From Halictus rubicundus (taxonomy: Eukaryota > Arthropoda > Insecta > Hymenoptera > Halictidae), in NCBI RefSeq assembly GCF_050948215.1, contig NW_027488695.1, positions 186,001 to 250,000 of the forward strand: 64,000 nucleotides of DNA, in the 5' to 3' direction. This document shows positions 1-9,609 of this stretch, in pieces. A program made the translations under genes and the position numbers. The notes beneath the pieces were generated by a model that made no database searches, was not told the origin of the DNA, and saw nothing but the letters and a program-made list of their open reading frames with translations. Position 1 is the stretch's first letter. The number at the start of each line of letters is the position of its first letter.

Positions 1-899
1 ACGCGTGGCCGACATCGTAAACGACGGCGCTGCCGTAGCTTCGTTCGAACAGCCGTGTCGCGGCACTCTCACACACCGCCAAGTCGGCCTGTACGTGTAC
101 CGATGAGACTAGCAAGGGTTCGGGAGGCCGCGATTCCTGACTCTATGGTACAAAGGTGGGGCATGTCATTGGTCAAAAGCGGTAGACGAAGGATAAATCT
201 AGATCGCTTGACCACCGGCAGGTCCTACTTTTGCGTTTTCGAGCAACATTTTCCATTATTCGGTCGCATGACGCCTGTCAGAGAGGCGATCTGGGCACGC
301 GTGGCCGACATCGTAAACGACGGCGCTGCCGTAGCTTCGTTCGAACAGCCGTGTCGCGGCACTCTCACACACCGCCAAGTCGGCCTGTACGTGTACCGAT
401 GAGACTAGCAAGGGTTCGGGAGGCCGCGATTCCTGACTCTATGGTACAAAGGTGGGGCATGTCATTGGTCAAAAGCGGTAGACGAAGGATAAATCTAGAT
501 CGCTTGACCACCGGCAGGTCCTACTTTTGCGTTTTCGAGCAACATTTTCCATTATTCGGTCGCATGACGCTTGTCAGAGAGGCGATCTGGGCACGCGTGG
601 CCGACATCGTAAACGACGGCGCTGCCGTAGCTTCGTTCGAACAGCCGTGTCGCGGCACACTCACACACCGCCAAGTCGGCGTCTACGTCTACCGATGAGA
701 CTAGCAAGGGTCCGGTATGTCGTGTGGCCGACATCGTAAACACGTTGCCTCGACACACTCACACACCGCTAGGTCGGCGCGTACGTGTATCAGTGAGAAT
801 AGCAAGCGTCCGGGATGACGTGTGGCCGACAACGTAAACACGTTGCCTCGACACAGTCAGACACAGCTAGGTCGGCGTGTACGTGTATCTACGAGAATC
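1..899. repeat. 296-bp tandem repeat, decaying to 98-bp units
   Basis: A unit beginning ACGCGTGGCCGACATCGTAA starts at 1, 297 and 593, an exact 296-bp period with only a few substitutions. From 721 a shorter, more diverged derivative of the same core (GTGGCCGACATCGTAAAC, then a CACACTCACACACCGC-like stretch) repeats at 721 and 819, a 98-bp period. The open frames in this block recur in each unit and change with the repeat, so I treat them as non-coding. An inverted single copy lies at 15948-16210, so the family is dispersed as well as tandem. The array runs off the left edge and its true length is unknown. Confidence 0.9.
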
Positions 900-1263
900 T
901 CAAGGGTTCGGAATCCGTATGTTATTTCGGGATAATGCAAAATGGCAGAGTTGGGCAAAATATTTATCTACATAAAAATTTCGATTAACTAATAAAAGAT
1001 AAAAAAATTTTTATTCTTCATGGGAATGTTCGAATAAAGAAAGTATCTTTATTCGACGAGAATTTATCCGACGAATAAAGATAATTTTTTTTATTCGAAA
1101 AAAGAAAAATACAAACAATCGTACATTAAAAAAAAGAATAAACATATAAACGTGAATATAATAGAATATAAATAAAAATAGACGAAAAAATATAAATATT
1201 ATAAAATATATAAAAAAGAATATAAATAAATTACAATTTTTAAATAATTACTAAATTGTAAAA
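900..1263. other. AT-rich spacer with TTATTCGA-type motif block
   Basis: No gene is visible. Very AT-rich sequence includes a block at about 1028-1103 with several TTTATTCGA/TCGAATAAA inversions. The same block, including ATTCGACGAGAATTTATCC, recurs at about 13715-13825, so it is a dispersed repeat rather than unique spacer. Confidence 0.6.
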
Positions 1264-1949
1264 TTAATGATGCGGCTGCCGTGGCCGCCTCTTCAGTGGG
1301 AGTTCCTTTTGATACCCCGCCTCAGCTTGTTCTGAAACATGTAAAATGTAAATTAAAAAGAAGCAATCTAACAAATATTTTGTTATTTTGTACAAACATA
1401 TGTGGCTTCGGTAACTCACCAATAGTGGCTCGTCGAATACTTTCTCTGGCTTTCCACTATCGCCTCGGAATCTGGGTGAGGCGGAGAGCAGTCGGCCAGT
1501 GTGGTCCTTCATCGTCGCGACGACGAAGCAGCCCAGATGATTCGTGACTGCAACTGAAACAGAAATCAAATATACAAAAAGAGAAAAATGTTGAAATCCA
1601 CGCGACAGTGTGAAAAGTAAAATTGCATTTGTCTACTTATATTAGCAGCTGATGCTGCATCCATTGTCGCCTCGGAATCTGGGTGATGCGGAGAGCAGTC
1701 GGCCAGTGTGGTCCTTCATCGTCTCGACGACGAAGCAGCTCAGATGATTCGTGGCTGCAACTGAAACAGAAATCAAATATACAAAAAGAGAAAAATGTTG
1801 AAATCCACGCGACAGTGTGAAAAGTAAAATTGCATTTGTCTACTTATATTAGCAGCTGATGCTGCATCCATTGTCGCCTCGGAATCTGGGTGAGGCGGGG
1901 AGCTGTCGGCCATTGTTACCATGCGGGAATCTGTAATCTGACAAATGAA
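1264..1949 (-). repeat. 207-bp tandem repeat with exon-like units
   Basis: The motif CGCCTCGGAATCTGGGTGA starts at 1461, 1668 and 1875, exactly 207 bp apart. Read on the minus strand, each full unit holds a pyrimidine-rich tract ending in CTGTTTCAG (an acceptor consensus), then a conserved segment containing ATGAAGGACCACACTGGCC, then a short AT-rich intron-like stretch. The most downstream copy (1264-1569) reads open from the acceptor for about 40 codons to GTGAGTTACC, a good donor consensus. This suggests a duplicated exon plus flanking intron. The unit lies immediately 3' of the Mutator/YqaJ pseudogene and in the same orientation. Whether these exons were ever spliced to that gene is inference. 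Confidence 0.6.
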
Positions 1950-2340
1950 AAATGTCGCTGAAATGAATCAGCGATTCTGCACACTTATTTGCATGTGTGC
2001 AGTTCGACGTCGAACAGCTTTTCGATCACATACGATGCTTGGGCTGTAATTGTAATAACTTTATAATTTCATATTACCAGCTGATCGAGTCAGTGGTACT
2101 GCACTAGTATGTGCAATTCGACGTCGAATAGTTGCAACTGTATAATATTTGAATATTATTTTCATTCGCTGATGGAATCAGCGATACTGCACACTTTTTT
2201 GCATGTGTGCATTTCGACGTTGAACAGGTTTTGAATCATATACGATCCTTGATCTGTAATTGTAATAACTTTAAAATTTCTTATTACCAGTTGATCGAGT
2301 GAGTGATGCTCCCCTATAAGTGCAGCTCAACGTCGAACAG
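1950..2340 (-). repeat. Diverged dimeric tandem repeat at transposase 3' end
   Basis: A TTCGACGTCGAA-like palindromic core occurs near 2007, 2120, 2217 and 2330, spaced about 113, 97 and 113 bp, so it is an ABAB dimer of about 210 bp. The B copies end in ATCAGCTGGTAATAT on the minus strand, close to ATCAGCTGCTAATAT in the 207-bp units next door. The two arrays therefore probably derive from one ancestral tandem. The copy at 2330 overlaps the last codons and stop of the YqaJ reading frame, so the terminal coding segment of that gene itself seems to have been duplicated. Confidence 0.55.
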
Positions 2341-5203
2341 TTGCAACTTTTCTTTTTCTTTGTGAATTTTGTATTGCTTCGATAATATATTGGAGCTCCC
2401 GAATGGACATGCCTCTCGTATATCTACTGTCAACTATTTCGGGCAACATACAATCTTTATAAAAGCGCGTCAATTTTGGCTCCATTTTATGTTGCCAAAA
2501 TTCGTCATCTCTGTCAACTTTAATGGACTTTATACCTTTCCTCGTCCATATACGGAAGAGGCAGTACTTTCTGGCAGTGATATGTAATTGCCCTTGTACT
2601 TGGTAGAAGTACGCGTGGCTTTTATTCATAACGCTGCCAGTACTGTCTGTAAATATTTTACTTACTGCTTCTATTGTTGATATTGCCTCTTCTGGTGTAA
2701 CATTTTCCGCAGTTTGTGGGCACTTTATCTCCACAATGCCATCGTCATCGATTACACCATCTGGCGATGCTCCCAAATAGGGAATCGATGCAGCAATAAA
2801 AAGACCACATGGTCTAATTTCGATGTTTTCCTTTCTGGACAATTCTTCGCGAGCTGTGTCTTCATTCTGCTTTCCATACGCTACAGCGGAAACGTCTAGC
2901 AGGCGTGGATATAGCAATGTCCGCACTAATTTCGAACATAGCGTTGTCTTCCTTCTTTGGCACACGGCGCGGAAGTTGGACGCTGTCAAAAGTTTAGTTC
3001 TGTACGCCATCCACTTTCTGTTCTTGGCCTGTCCAATAGTTTCTTGTTCAATCGTCTCTCTTTCTTTCTGCCAATCGCTTAGCATTTCCATATGCTTTTC
3101 CTTTTGCAGATTGAACATGCATTCGTCCATATCTGCCTTGTGGGCATTTGGTCCGTAATCGGAATCTTGTGTTGCGCCGAACTGCTTCCTTGTGTTTCTC
3201 GTCGTGCTGTTTTGTTGAGCTTGTTGCTCGAGTTGTAGTTTCTTTTTGTGCCGTTCTTCCATCTGTGTTACAAGTAGAGGCGGCTTCTTTTCCATGGACC
3301 GTTGTAGACGAGATAATACTTATTGCGTATTGTACTGGATCACAGCAGCAGCACATCTTGCAGTGTAAGATCCTCTTTGGCCGAAATTTAATCTTTTTCC
3401 AGCAATATATTTTGCAACAATATTATTGAAACTCTCCACTGCGTTGTTGTTGCTTCGATAGAGGATGCTTTCTCCGTGCGCTGACAGTGACCGGATGATA
3501 TCTTGGATGTTCTGGTAAACTCCAAGGTCCAACAATTCCGGAACAATATTCTGCTCATCCTTCTTCCTGGTTCCATCGCAGAAGTATCCTATTCTACTAC
3601 AGTGTTTGTGCTCTCCAAACACGTGGCTGGGCATATTCATTATATCGTCGCATAAATTTTTTATTTTTTATACCATCGGCAGATTCTCTACGAATCTATA
3701 CTCCGCAGCTTTCATTATCCCCGAGCGCATCCGCCGAATATTATTTCCTACGGCTTGCCTGTAGTGACCGGGCGGAGCCTTTTTCGCAACATCTTTCATT
3801 TTGTTGCAAAAGTAGCGCAACAAATGATTTGTGCATTCAATTTTCTTCACGCGGATCATCCATGTTTTATATGGATCACAGTCGAGAATTTTCTTGTAGA
3901 CACTGCTGTCGCCGTCAGCAATTAATATCGAATAAATCAATCCACGTTTTTCCACGCTGGTATTGAAACCTTCTGCGATGGCGTCACTCTCCATTCTGGT
4001 GGACGGCTGGTTTCTGCCCCAGTTTTTGAAGCATGCGTGTTGCCGCGGCTCTTCTTTCTTTTTCGCCGCGTTCAAACAAATGGAGCACGTTTTGTTTCGT
4101 ACTCCAACGAATAGAACTTTCCTCGTGTGATAGCCTATTATCACGCCGACACCAGAGATTGAATTGTACTTTCCTGTGCGGTAGGACCGCTTCATCCAAC
4201 TTCCGTCAGCCACGACGGGAATGTGTGGAATTCCACATGCTAACACGTCGCCTCTTCCAACGGCTAGTCTTTTCTCCTCTTCAGCCACTGCTACCATTTC
4301 CGCTTCCGCAGTACGGATTAATTTCTCCACGATGTCGTCATGGCATTTGCTGTATCTCTTCGTTGACATACCGGGGACATTAATGGCAGTGAGGAATTGT
4401 TCCATTTGTGCGTAGCCGCCTCCGTTGAGAATTGTTCCTGCCACTGCATTCCGATTGATATCCATGACCTGAGGATCATCAGGTTGACTGTGGATATCGG
4501 CTCTATAATCGCACATCATACATTTCACGGTCAGGGTGGTCTCCAACCCCGTTCTCTTCATACGTATTATGTTCAAATCTTCCATCGAACAATCTAATAT
4601 TTCGGAATGTTTGCTTATGCGTTTCATTTCTTGAAAAATATGAGGAATGTCCACAATGATGAGAGATCCGTCCCGAAGACACAATTCTTCCTGTGGGTCG
4701 ACCGTCGTTTCTCTTTCCACGACGAGCTGGTGGGCCTGCACCTCCGCTTCTTCCTTCAGAATGTCTTTGATGGTTTTTTTACGTTTGGCTATTTTTTTTG
4801 TCATTTCTTGACTATGCCCGGCGTCAGAAGAGGTATTCCGTAATATTTCTTTCTCTTGTCCACTTGACGACGGCGTTATACTTTCCATCGTGGATGGCTC
4901 GATCGTCGTTTCGTTTTCCTCGACGAAGTGCATTTCTTCGTCGGTGGCAGTTTGCTCCCCGAGTTCTTCAACGTTATCGGTTTCTTGTGTAATTTCTTGA
5001 CTACGCCCGGCGTCAGAAGAGGTTGTCCGTAATAGTTTCTTTTCTTGTCCACTTGATGACGGCGTTACATTTTCCATCGTGGATGGCTCGACCGTTGTTT
5101 TGTTTTCTTCGACGAGATGCACATTTTCTGCTGACCCTGCCTCTTCATATGTTTGGAGACGGCTTGACGTATCCTCCACGGCAAGATTCGCTATCCGCTT
5201 CAT
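2327..5203 (-). pseudogene. Mutator-like transposase fused to YqaJ-type nuclease, two nonsense codons
   Basis: One minus-strand frame runs from ATG at 5203 to TGA at 2327 (959 codons), interrupted only by TAA at 3670-3668 and TAA at 3322-3320; all three open pieces share the frame. Residues 28-72 and 91-135 are an acidic/Ser-rich repeat (VEENxTTxEPSTME). A CMMC pair near 228-231 may bind metal. The transposase core shows VVADGSW (D333), LIADGDSS (D430), KKIECTNHLL and, after the first stop, NNAVESFNN, consistent with a DDE catalytic set of arthropod Mutator-like transposases. The last 322 codons carry TASNF, YGKQNE, GASPDG, EIKCP and YQVQGQ, the PD-(D/E)xK motif order of YqaJ/lambda-exonuclease nucleases. 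In the family, the transposase would cut the element and the nuclease would process DNA ends; that link is inference. Both domains still look otherwise intact, so the loss appears fairly recent. Confidence 0.8.
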
Positions 5204-5250
5204 TCTTCATACAGATTACAAAAAAAAATTGCTTTAGGTGGATACGGCCC

Positions 5251-5959
5251 CCCTTTACAGATGCGTTTTTAAAAATGGTAACACTTTAAAAATGGCGAAA
5301 TTACAATTATTTCAAGTGAACGCTGCATCGCAATTCAGTTGTTCATCATAATGTTGCGAACTTCCAAGTGTCACAACACTTCTCATGCGGTCGGTACTTC
5401 TCGAATACTGTTGCTCTCGCGTCTTCTTCTTGACTCTTCGTTTTGGGGCTTCGATACTTTACTTCTTTCTTGAAGACGATTTGCGCACTTCTTTCTTGCC
5501 GTCTTCACGGGTGTTTTCCCCTCCAAACAACCACCGAAACTTCTTTCAGGATGCACCTCCAATTACCGCAAAAATCAATCTGCAGTAATGTGGGAGCCGG
5601 TGCATCGCTTTTTGTGGACCGGTCGGGAAAGGGGGTACCCTCCTGGGGACGTATCCCCGCGAGGATACCACTTCCTCCCCCGAATACCTGGGACCGTATC
5701 TTCCATAAATGAAAGGAGTTCGATGCGTTGGTACAGAGATCACACCCTCGCCTTCTGTGACGACACGTCCTCTTCACAACGAGTCATTTCTTCCGTCTTC
5801 ATTTCCGTCTGTCTTCTTCATTATTTCCTAATGGAACGTATCCTCCACTTTCTCATGATGTCCATTGAGCAATGAATAATAACTGTTTTACGATGCAGCG
5901 TCCAATTGAAATAATTTTAATTTCGCCTTATCATTTTTAAAAACAGGTCTGTAAGAGGG
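5251..5959. repeat. Inverted repeat pair upstream of the Mutator-like gene
   Basis: Arms at 5251-5340 and 5881-5959 are reverse complements apart from a roughly 14-bp gap and scattered changes; shared blocks include TTTTTAAAAATG, GGCGAAATTA, AATTATTTCAA and CGCTGCATCG. They enclose about 540 bp. The outer arm (to about 5959) could be the transposon's terminal repeat and the inner one a subterminal copy next to the start codon at 5203, but I found no matching arm beyond the 3' end of the gene. No gene is evident between the arms; ORFs there are short. Confidence 0.6.
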
Positions 5960-6004
5960 AAACTGTAGAGAAACACCTCCTTTGTTTAAAATAATTGCAG
6001 AAAC

Positions 6005-6253
6005 TTAACCCTTAGCACTCGAGTGGTTACTCTGAAGCACCACTGGAGATTGTTGTGACATTATTTCAAAGAAATTACAAAAAATATTACAAAATATTTG
6101 TTCTATTGAAAAATTTGTATTTCATAGATTACTAAACATTTCAATATTATATGTGGAAATCGGATCAGTTTCGTATGAATAAAATGAAAATATTCTAAGA
6201 CGGAAGAAAAATTTAGTTTTAGAATGAAAATAGCGCCGAGTGCAAAGGGTTAA
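6005..6253. mobile_element. piggyBac-type MITE with TTAA target duplication
   Basis: TTAA at 6005-6008 and TTAA at 6250-6253 flank 241 bp. The left end is CCCTTAGCACTCGAGTG and the right end, read inward, is CCCTTTGCACTCGGCG, a short imperfect terminal inverted repeat starting CCC. The TTAA duplication and C-run terminus are hallmarks of the piggyBac superfamily. The interior is AT-rich with no ORF, so this is a non-autonomous derivative. Confidence 0.8.
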
Positions 6254-6472
6254 TTATTGCCTAATATTCTAATCTAATAATTGAACGTTCCCACACGATA
6301 CAATCTTACCGCTCGGATTGTATTAATTAAATTATATATGACTTACGAGGCCTATAAATCTTAAATTCAAATCAACACAGATTGCAACATTGAAAACAAA
6401 TTGAAACCATATTCCGGGGGTAATAACCCCCTCGCCGGCGTCTCGCGTTGCTCGCAGCCCTGGCTGATAACA
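6254..6472. other. Unassigned spacer with small hairpin
   Basis: No gene is seen. The only structure is GGGGGTAATAACCCCC at 6416-6431, a 5-6 bp stem with a short loop, followed by a GC-rich stretch leading to the terminal repeat at 6473. Confidence 0.5.
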
Positions 6473-6835
6473 ACAAATTAGAGCAATTAGTTGACCACAT
6501 GACGTGAAGAATATATTTTGAAAGAAATTCTAGGCGCCCTCCTATCGGCGCCTAACACCTGCTAATTACCCCGTAGGCCCTAATGTTTTCGCGGGCATGC
6601 TGCGCCAACCCAACATCTTTGCCGCTCACACAGGCACGCACGCACACACTCACCCGCGCAAGGTCGACGTACTCAGCAGAGCCCGCCGATGTCCGTCAGC
6701 TGTTACGGTAACGACACACAATGGTTCAGATAGGAAAATCGTGTGACATTTCCTTAAAAAATCGACTATCGCATATCAATATTTAATACTTATATACTAT
6801 TTCTTAAATGTCTATCAGTCTATTTGATCTTTTAG

Positions 6836-7995
6836 TGGCAATGTACAAAATTATGAATGGTATTACATGCCAGCGTCGATTCATAAATTACTAGTACAGT
6901 AAAGATTCGAGTTTTGTCACTTTTTCGGTTCTTCAGAGTGACAAATCCGGGGAACGTCGGACGTTTCTCGCCGGCGTCCCAGGTGGTGACGGCGAAACTC
7001 GAGAACCGTCGCGGCCACAACATTGTCGCGTATATCGGTGTGAGGCTAGAAGACCACTACTAATCCAATTACAAAACTTCTTTATTTTTCATTATTTTTT
7101 TATGAAACTTTTACCAACATATTCGTGGCATTTTTCCGATTAAAATGACACCAAATATGATATAATTCCGATGATATTTACCTGTATAATGAACGATGAA
7201 AGTTACTTCCCATAACAATTACATTAACGAAAAATTAGTGTAAATGTGATCCGAATTATAACGCGTTTGGTATCATTTTAATCAGAATAATGCCACGAAT
7301 ACATTGGTGAAAGTCTCATAAAAAAATAATTAATAATAAAGAAGTTACATTTTTCATTTAAAGGCCTGCGCTCACGCGAGCTTTGATCTTTTCCGAACGC
7401 TTCGACTCGTCGCGTCTCTTTCTTCCTCATACGCTGTCCTTCTCTGTGTTCGAAACTTTTAATGCTTGTTACACAAGTAAATATCATCGGAATTATATCA
7501 TATTTGGTGTAATTTTAATCGGAAAAATGCCACGAATATGTTGGTAAAAGTTTCATAAAAAAATAATGAAAAATAAAGAAGTTTTGTAATTGGATTAGTA
7601 GTGGTCTTCTAGCCTCACACCGATATACGCGACAATGTTGTGGCCGCGTCGCGCCGGTTCTCGAGTGGTGTGAGGTGTCCGGGTGACAATAGCTGGGAAC
7701 GTCGGGAGTGACAAAACTCGAATCTTCACTGTACATGGGGCGGAAATTATAAAAAATGCGTTGTTGCCAATAGGGCAACTTTCAGAGGAGGCCCAAGAAA
7801 CGCGTCATACAGATTTTAAACGCATACGATGTAGAAACATGCGAAAAAATTCAAGATTATGCACAAACGAAGACATAATAAATCGACTGCTTTTAACATC
7901 TGATCCATATACATATGTCTAGCATTAGAACAAAATCATACCGAAAAAAAGTCAGACTACTGGAAGCAGAAGCTTTAGAATTTATAAATATTTGA
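6836..7995 (+). pseudogene. Transposon-type protein exon split by a MITE
   Basis: After an acceptor-like TTTTAG ending at 6835, an open frame reads from 6836 to 6896, is interrupted by the MITE, and resumes at 7734. Removing the MITE and one TA of its duplication restores the frame exactly. Visible motifs are YEWYYMPASIHK, VHGAEIIKNALLPIGQL, SEEAQETRH and NRLLLTSDPY. The frame ends at TAG 7920-7922, but a one-base shift gives a further stretch rich in Lys/Arg to TGA at 7993-7995, immediately followed by AATAAA at 7996-8001. I recall this C-terminal signature from dispersed arthropod transposon proteins but cannot name the family. Its position between the long TIRs suggests it is the last exon of that element's transposase. 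Confidence 0.6.
6897..7731. mobile_element. pogo/mariner-type MITE with internal inverted repeats
   Basis: TA at 6895-6896 and 7732-7733 flank ends CAGTAAAGATTCGAGTTTTG and, inverted, CAGTGAAGATTCGAGTTTTG. The terminal repeats run about 250 bp (6897-7177 versus 7487-7731), including a shared GTGAGGCTAGAAGACCAC block. The interior carries a third, direct copy of the ATGCCACGAATAC block near 7290, so the interior also contains repeated arms. No transposase ORF. The TA duplication and CAGT terminus fit the Tc1/mariner-pogo superfamily. Confidence 0.8.
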
Positions 7996-8005
7996 AATAA
8001 AAAGT

Positions 8006-8038
8006 GTAATAATAATAATAATAACAACAACAACAATT
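8006..8038. repeat. AAT/AAC trinucleotide microsatellite
   Basis: Runs of TAA units followed by CAA units directly after the polyadenylation-like AATAAA of the preceding exon. Confidence 0.85.
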
Positions 8039-8058
8039 GTGATACAATTCTTCTTGAA

Positions 8059-8976
8059 CCCTTAAATGCATGAGTGGGGTCGGCAAAGGACCCCAGTGTT
8101 GGATTTTTTGTGTTAACATTTTTAGCCGCGCCATTTGTGAACTGAGAGTTCAGCTATTTGTTTCTGTCAATATTTAGGTTATGTGTTTATAGAAATAAAT
8201 TGTTGCTGCAATCAAAGTTAGCAAGGAATTAGGTAAATAGGGTCCTCAATGGACCCCACGTATGCATTCATGTTCCTAGTATTTAGTATTGTAGCGGCTA
8301 GCTGGGCGCCGGAAGAGAAATCTTCAGCGCACCAGCACCAAGAAAGATTTATGGTTTGCACAGCATAAGACGCTATTTGTGAGAAAACGTCTTTAACGTT
8401 TTTGGCCACTTAGCGGACAGATGTGTCAATAGCGCAAGTGGACGCCATAAATTTTGGGTATTCGAAGGGTCTCCAGCCTAGAGTGTCCCAGCGACACGTG
8501 CCTGGTTTCTGTCACCCGGGAAAGCTGGGACAGCAGCCCGCACAGAAAAATATGGAAAGCCGTGCTAAAATTCAGAATATGCCAAAATATGTGAAAGATG
8601 CACTTAGCAATCTACACCATCTAATCACCAACAAGAAACAAGCTTAAAAAAGCGAGGAAGATGCTACTTGTGTTCTCGAAAAGAAGACAAAAAATCGCGC
8701 ATTATCTGCAAGTTTTGTGATAATTTTGTTTGCGAAAGACACAAAAAGGTTGAAGGTTTTGTGTGCAATGTGTGCCATAATAAAGAATACAAATTTTGAT
8801 TTCTGTTATGACTTTCCGATTATAAGTTTGCAGTAAAATACTTGTTTTTACTTCTACAATAAAGATCCTTAGATGTCATTTCTCTGTTTTCTCAATTAAG
8901 CACATTTTAATCTGGGGTCCATTAGGGACCCCACTTATGCATTTACGAAATTTTTTGTTACCTACGTACTTAAGGG
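8059..8976 (+). mobile_element. Internally deleted piggyBac-like transposon
   Basis: The left end CCCTTAAATGCATGAGTGGG and the right end (inverted) CCCTTAAGTACGTAGG, followed inside by TGCATAAGTGGGGTC, share a start and a subterminal GTGGGGTCC motif. TTAA follows the right end (8977-8980); the left flank is TGAA (8055-8058), consistent with a mutated TTAA. A further subterminal GGACCCCACGTATGCATTC copy sits near 8252. At 918 bp it is far shorter than an autonomous piggyBac, and it retains only the transposase C-terminus. Confidence 0.75.
8423..8799 (+). pseudogene. piggyBac-like transposase C-terminal remnant with Cys-rich domain
   Basis: A frame from 8423 to 8647 contains PKYVKDALSNLHHL and then ends at TAA. 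A different frame beginning near 8650 continues with CYLC, CKFC, CERH and CNVC pairs and stops at TGA 8797-8799. That C-x2-C/C-x2-C/C-x2-H/C-x2-C layout is the cross-brace Cys-rich domain that ends piggyBac transposases and helps bind the terminal repeats. The two halves are out of register, so at least one indel has occurred. No DDD catalytic core remains. Confidence 0.7.
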
Positions 8977-9305
8977 TTAACCTATCCGTAGGTTAGCAAT
9001 TCAACATTATCTGGTTCAAGTTTCACGCTAATATCACATACGGTTTAAAAGTCATACAAAAATGTCGCACGATTTTCCAATCTGAACCACTGTACGACAG
9101 TTTGCTTTCTTTTTTTTCCGGCGATCAGCTGAGAACGTCGATCCCCCCCCCCCCCACACCTGTGATGCTCGATGAATTACGTTGTATATATATGTATATA
9201 CAGTGACAGTTAGCAGGTGTTAGGCGCCGACAGGAGGGCACCTAGAATTTCGTTCAAAATTTCTTTTCCACGACATGTTGTTAACTAATTGTTCTAACTT
9301 GTCGA

Positions 9306-9607
9306 CAAAATCCAAATCGTATGATGCAATATTAACCCTTTTAGTGCCGGGCGAAAAAGAGGTGCCTATGCGAAGTTAACCGGCCGGATTTCACGATTTT
9401 ACTAGGATTTGGAAAAAAGCTCATAAAAACCAAACGAAAAGCAATATTTATATAATTCAAAAAGCAGTGTATTAAGGACGAAATAGATAAGAAAACAGTG
9501 ACGCTAATTTTTCTACATTCATTGAAAATTAATCTAAATGCAATCCAAACCTAACCCAATCTGAATTTTATATCGTTGTTCGGATCTGGTCAACAACTAC
9601 CACAAAA
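9306..9607. other. Unassigned spacer with possible orphan piggyBac end
   Basis: TTAA at 9332-9335 is followed by CCCTTTTAGTGCCGGGCG, resembling a piggyBac-type terminus, but I found no matching inverted end within reach. Otherwise no gene or repeat is visible. Confidence 0.35.
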
Positions 9608-9609
9608 TA

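Larger units (their letters stand above)
6473..9305. mobile_element. DNA transposon with about 250-280-bp terminal inverted repeats, host of two later insertions
   Basis: The left arm (6473-6752) and right arm (9061-9305) are inverted copies. Matching blocks include the AATTAGTTGACCACATGACG-like outer region, GCAGGTGTTAGGCGCCGA next to an AGGAGGGCRCCTAGAATTTC block, and at the inner limit TGGTTCAGATAGGAAAATCG versus TGGTTCAGATTGGAAAATCG. The middle of the arms has diverged, with a 13-C run in the right arm. Inside lie a coding exon (6836-7995) split by a pogo-like MITE, and a piggyBac remnant (8059-8976). I could not identify the superfamily; no clear target duplication is visible. Confidence 0.65.

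Noticed and set aside
55..758. Open frames of 68-155 codons in the 296-bp repeats
   Set aside because: They repeat with the unit, exist in several registers and carry no recognisable domain.
3320..3670. Stop codons in the Mutator/YqaJ gene as programmed readthrough or introns
   Set aside because: Both are TAA, the least leaky stop, and no splice sites flank them; two independent nonsense mutations are simpler.
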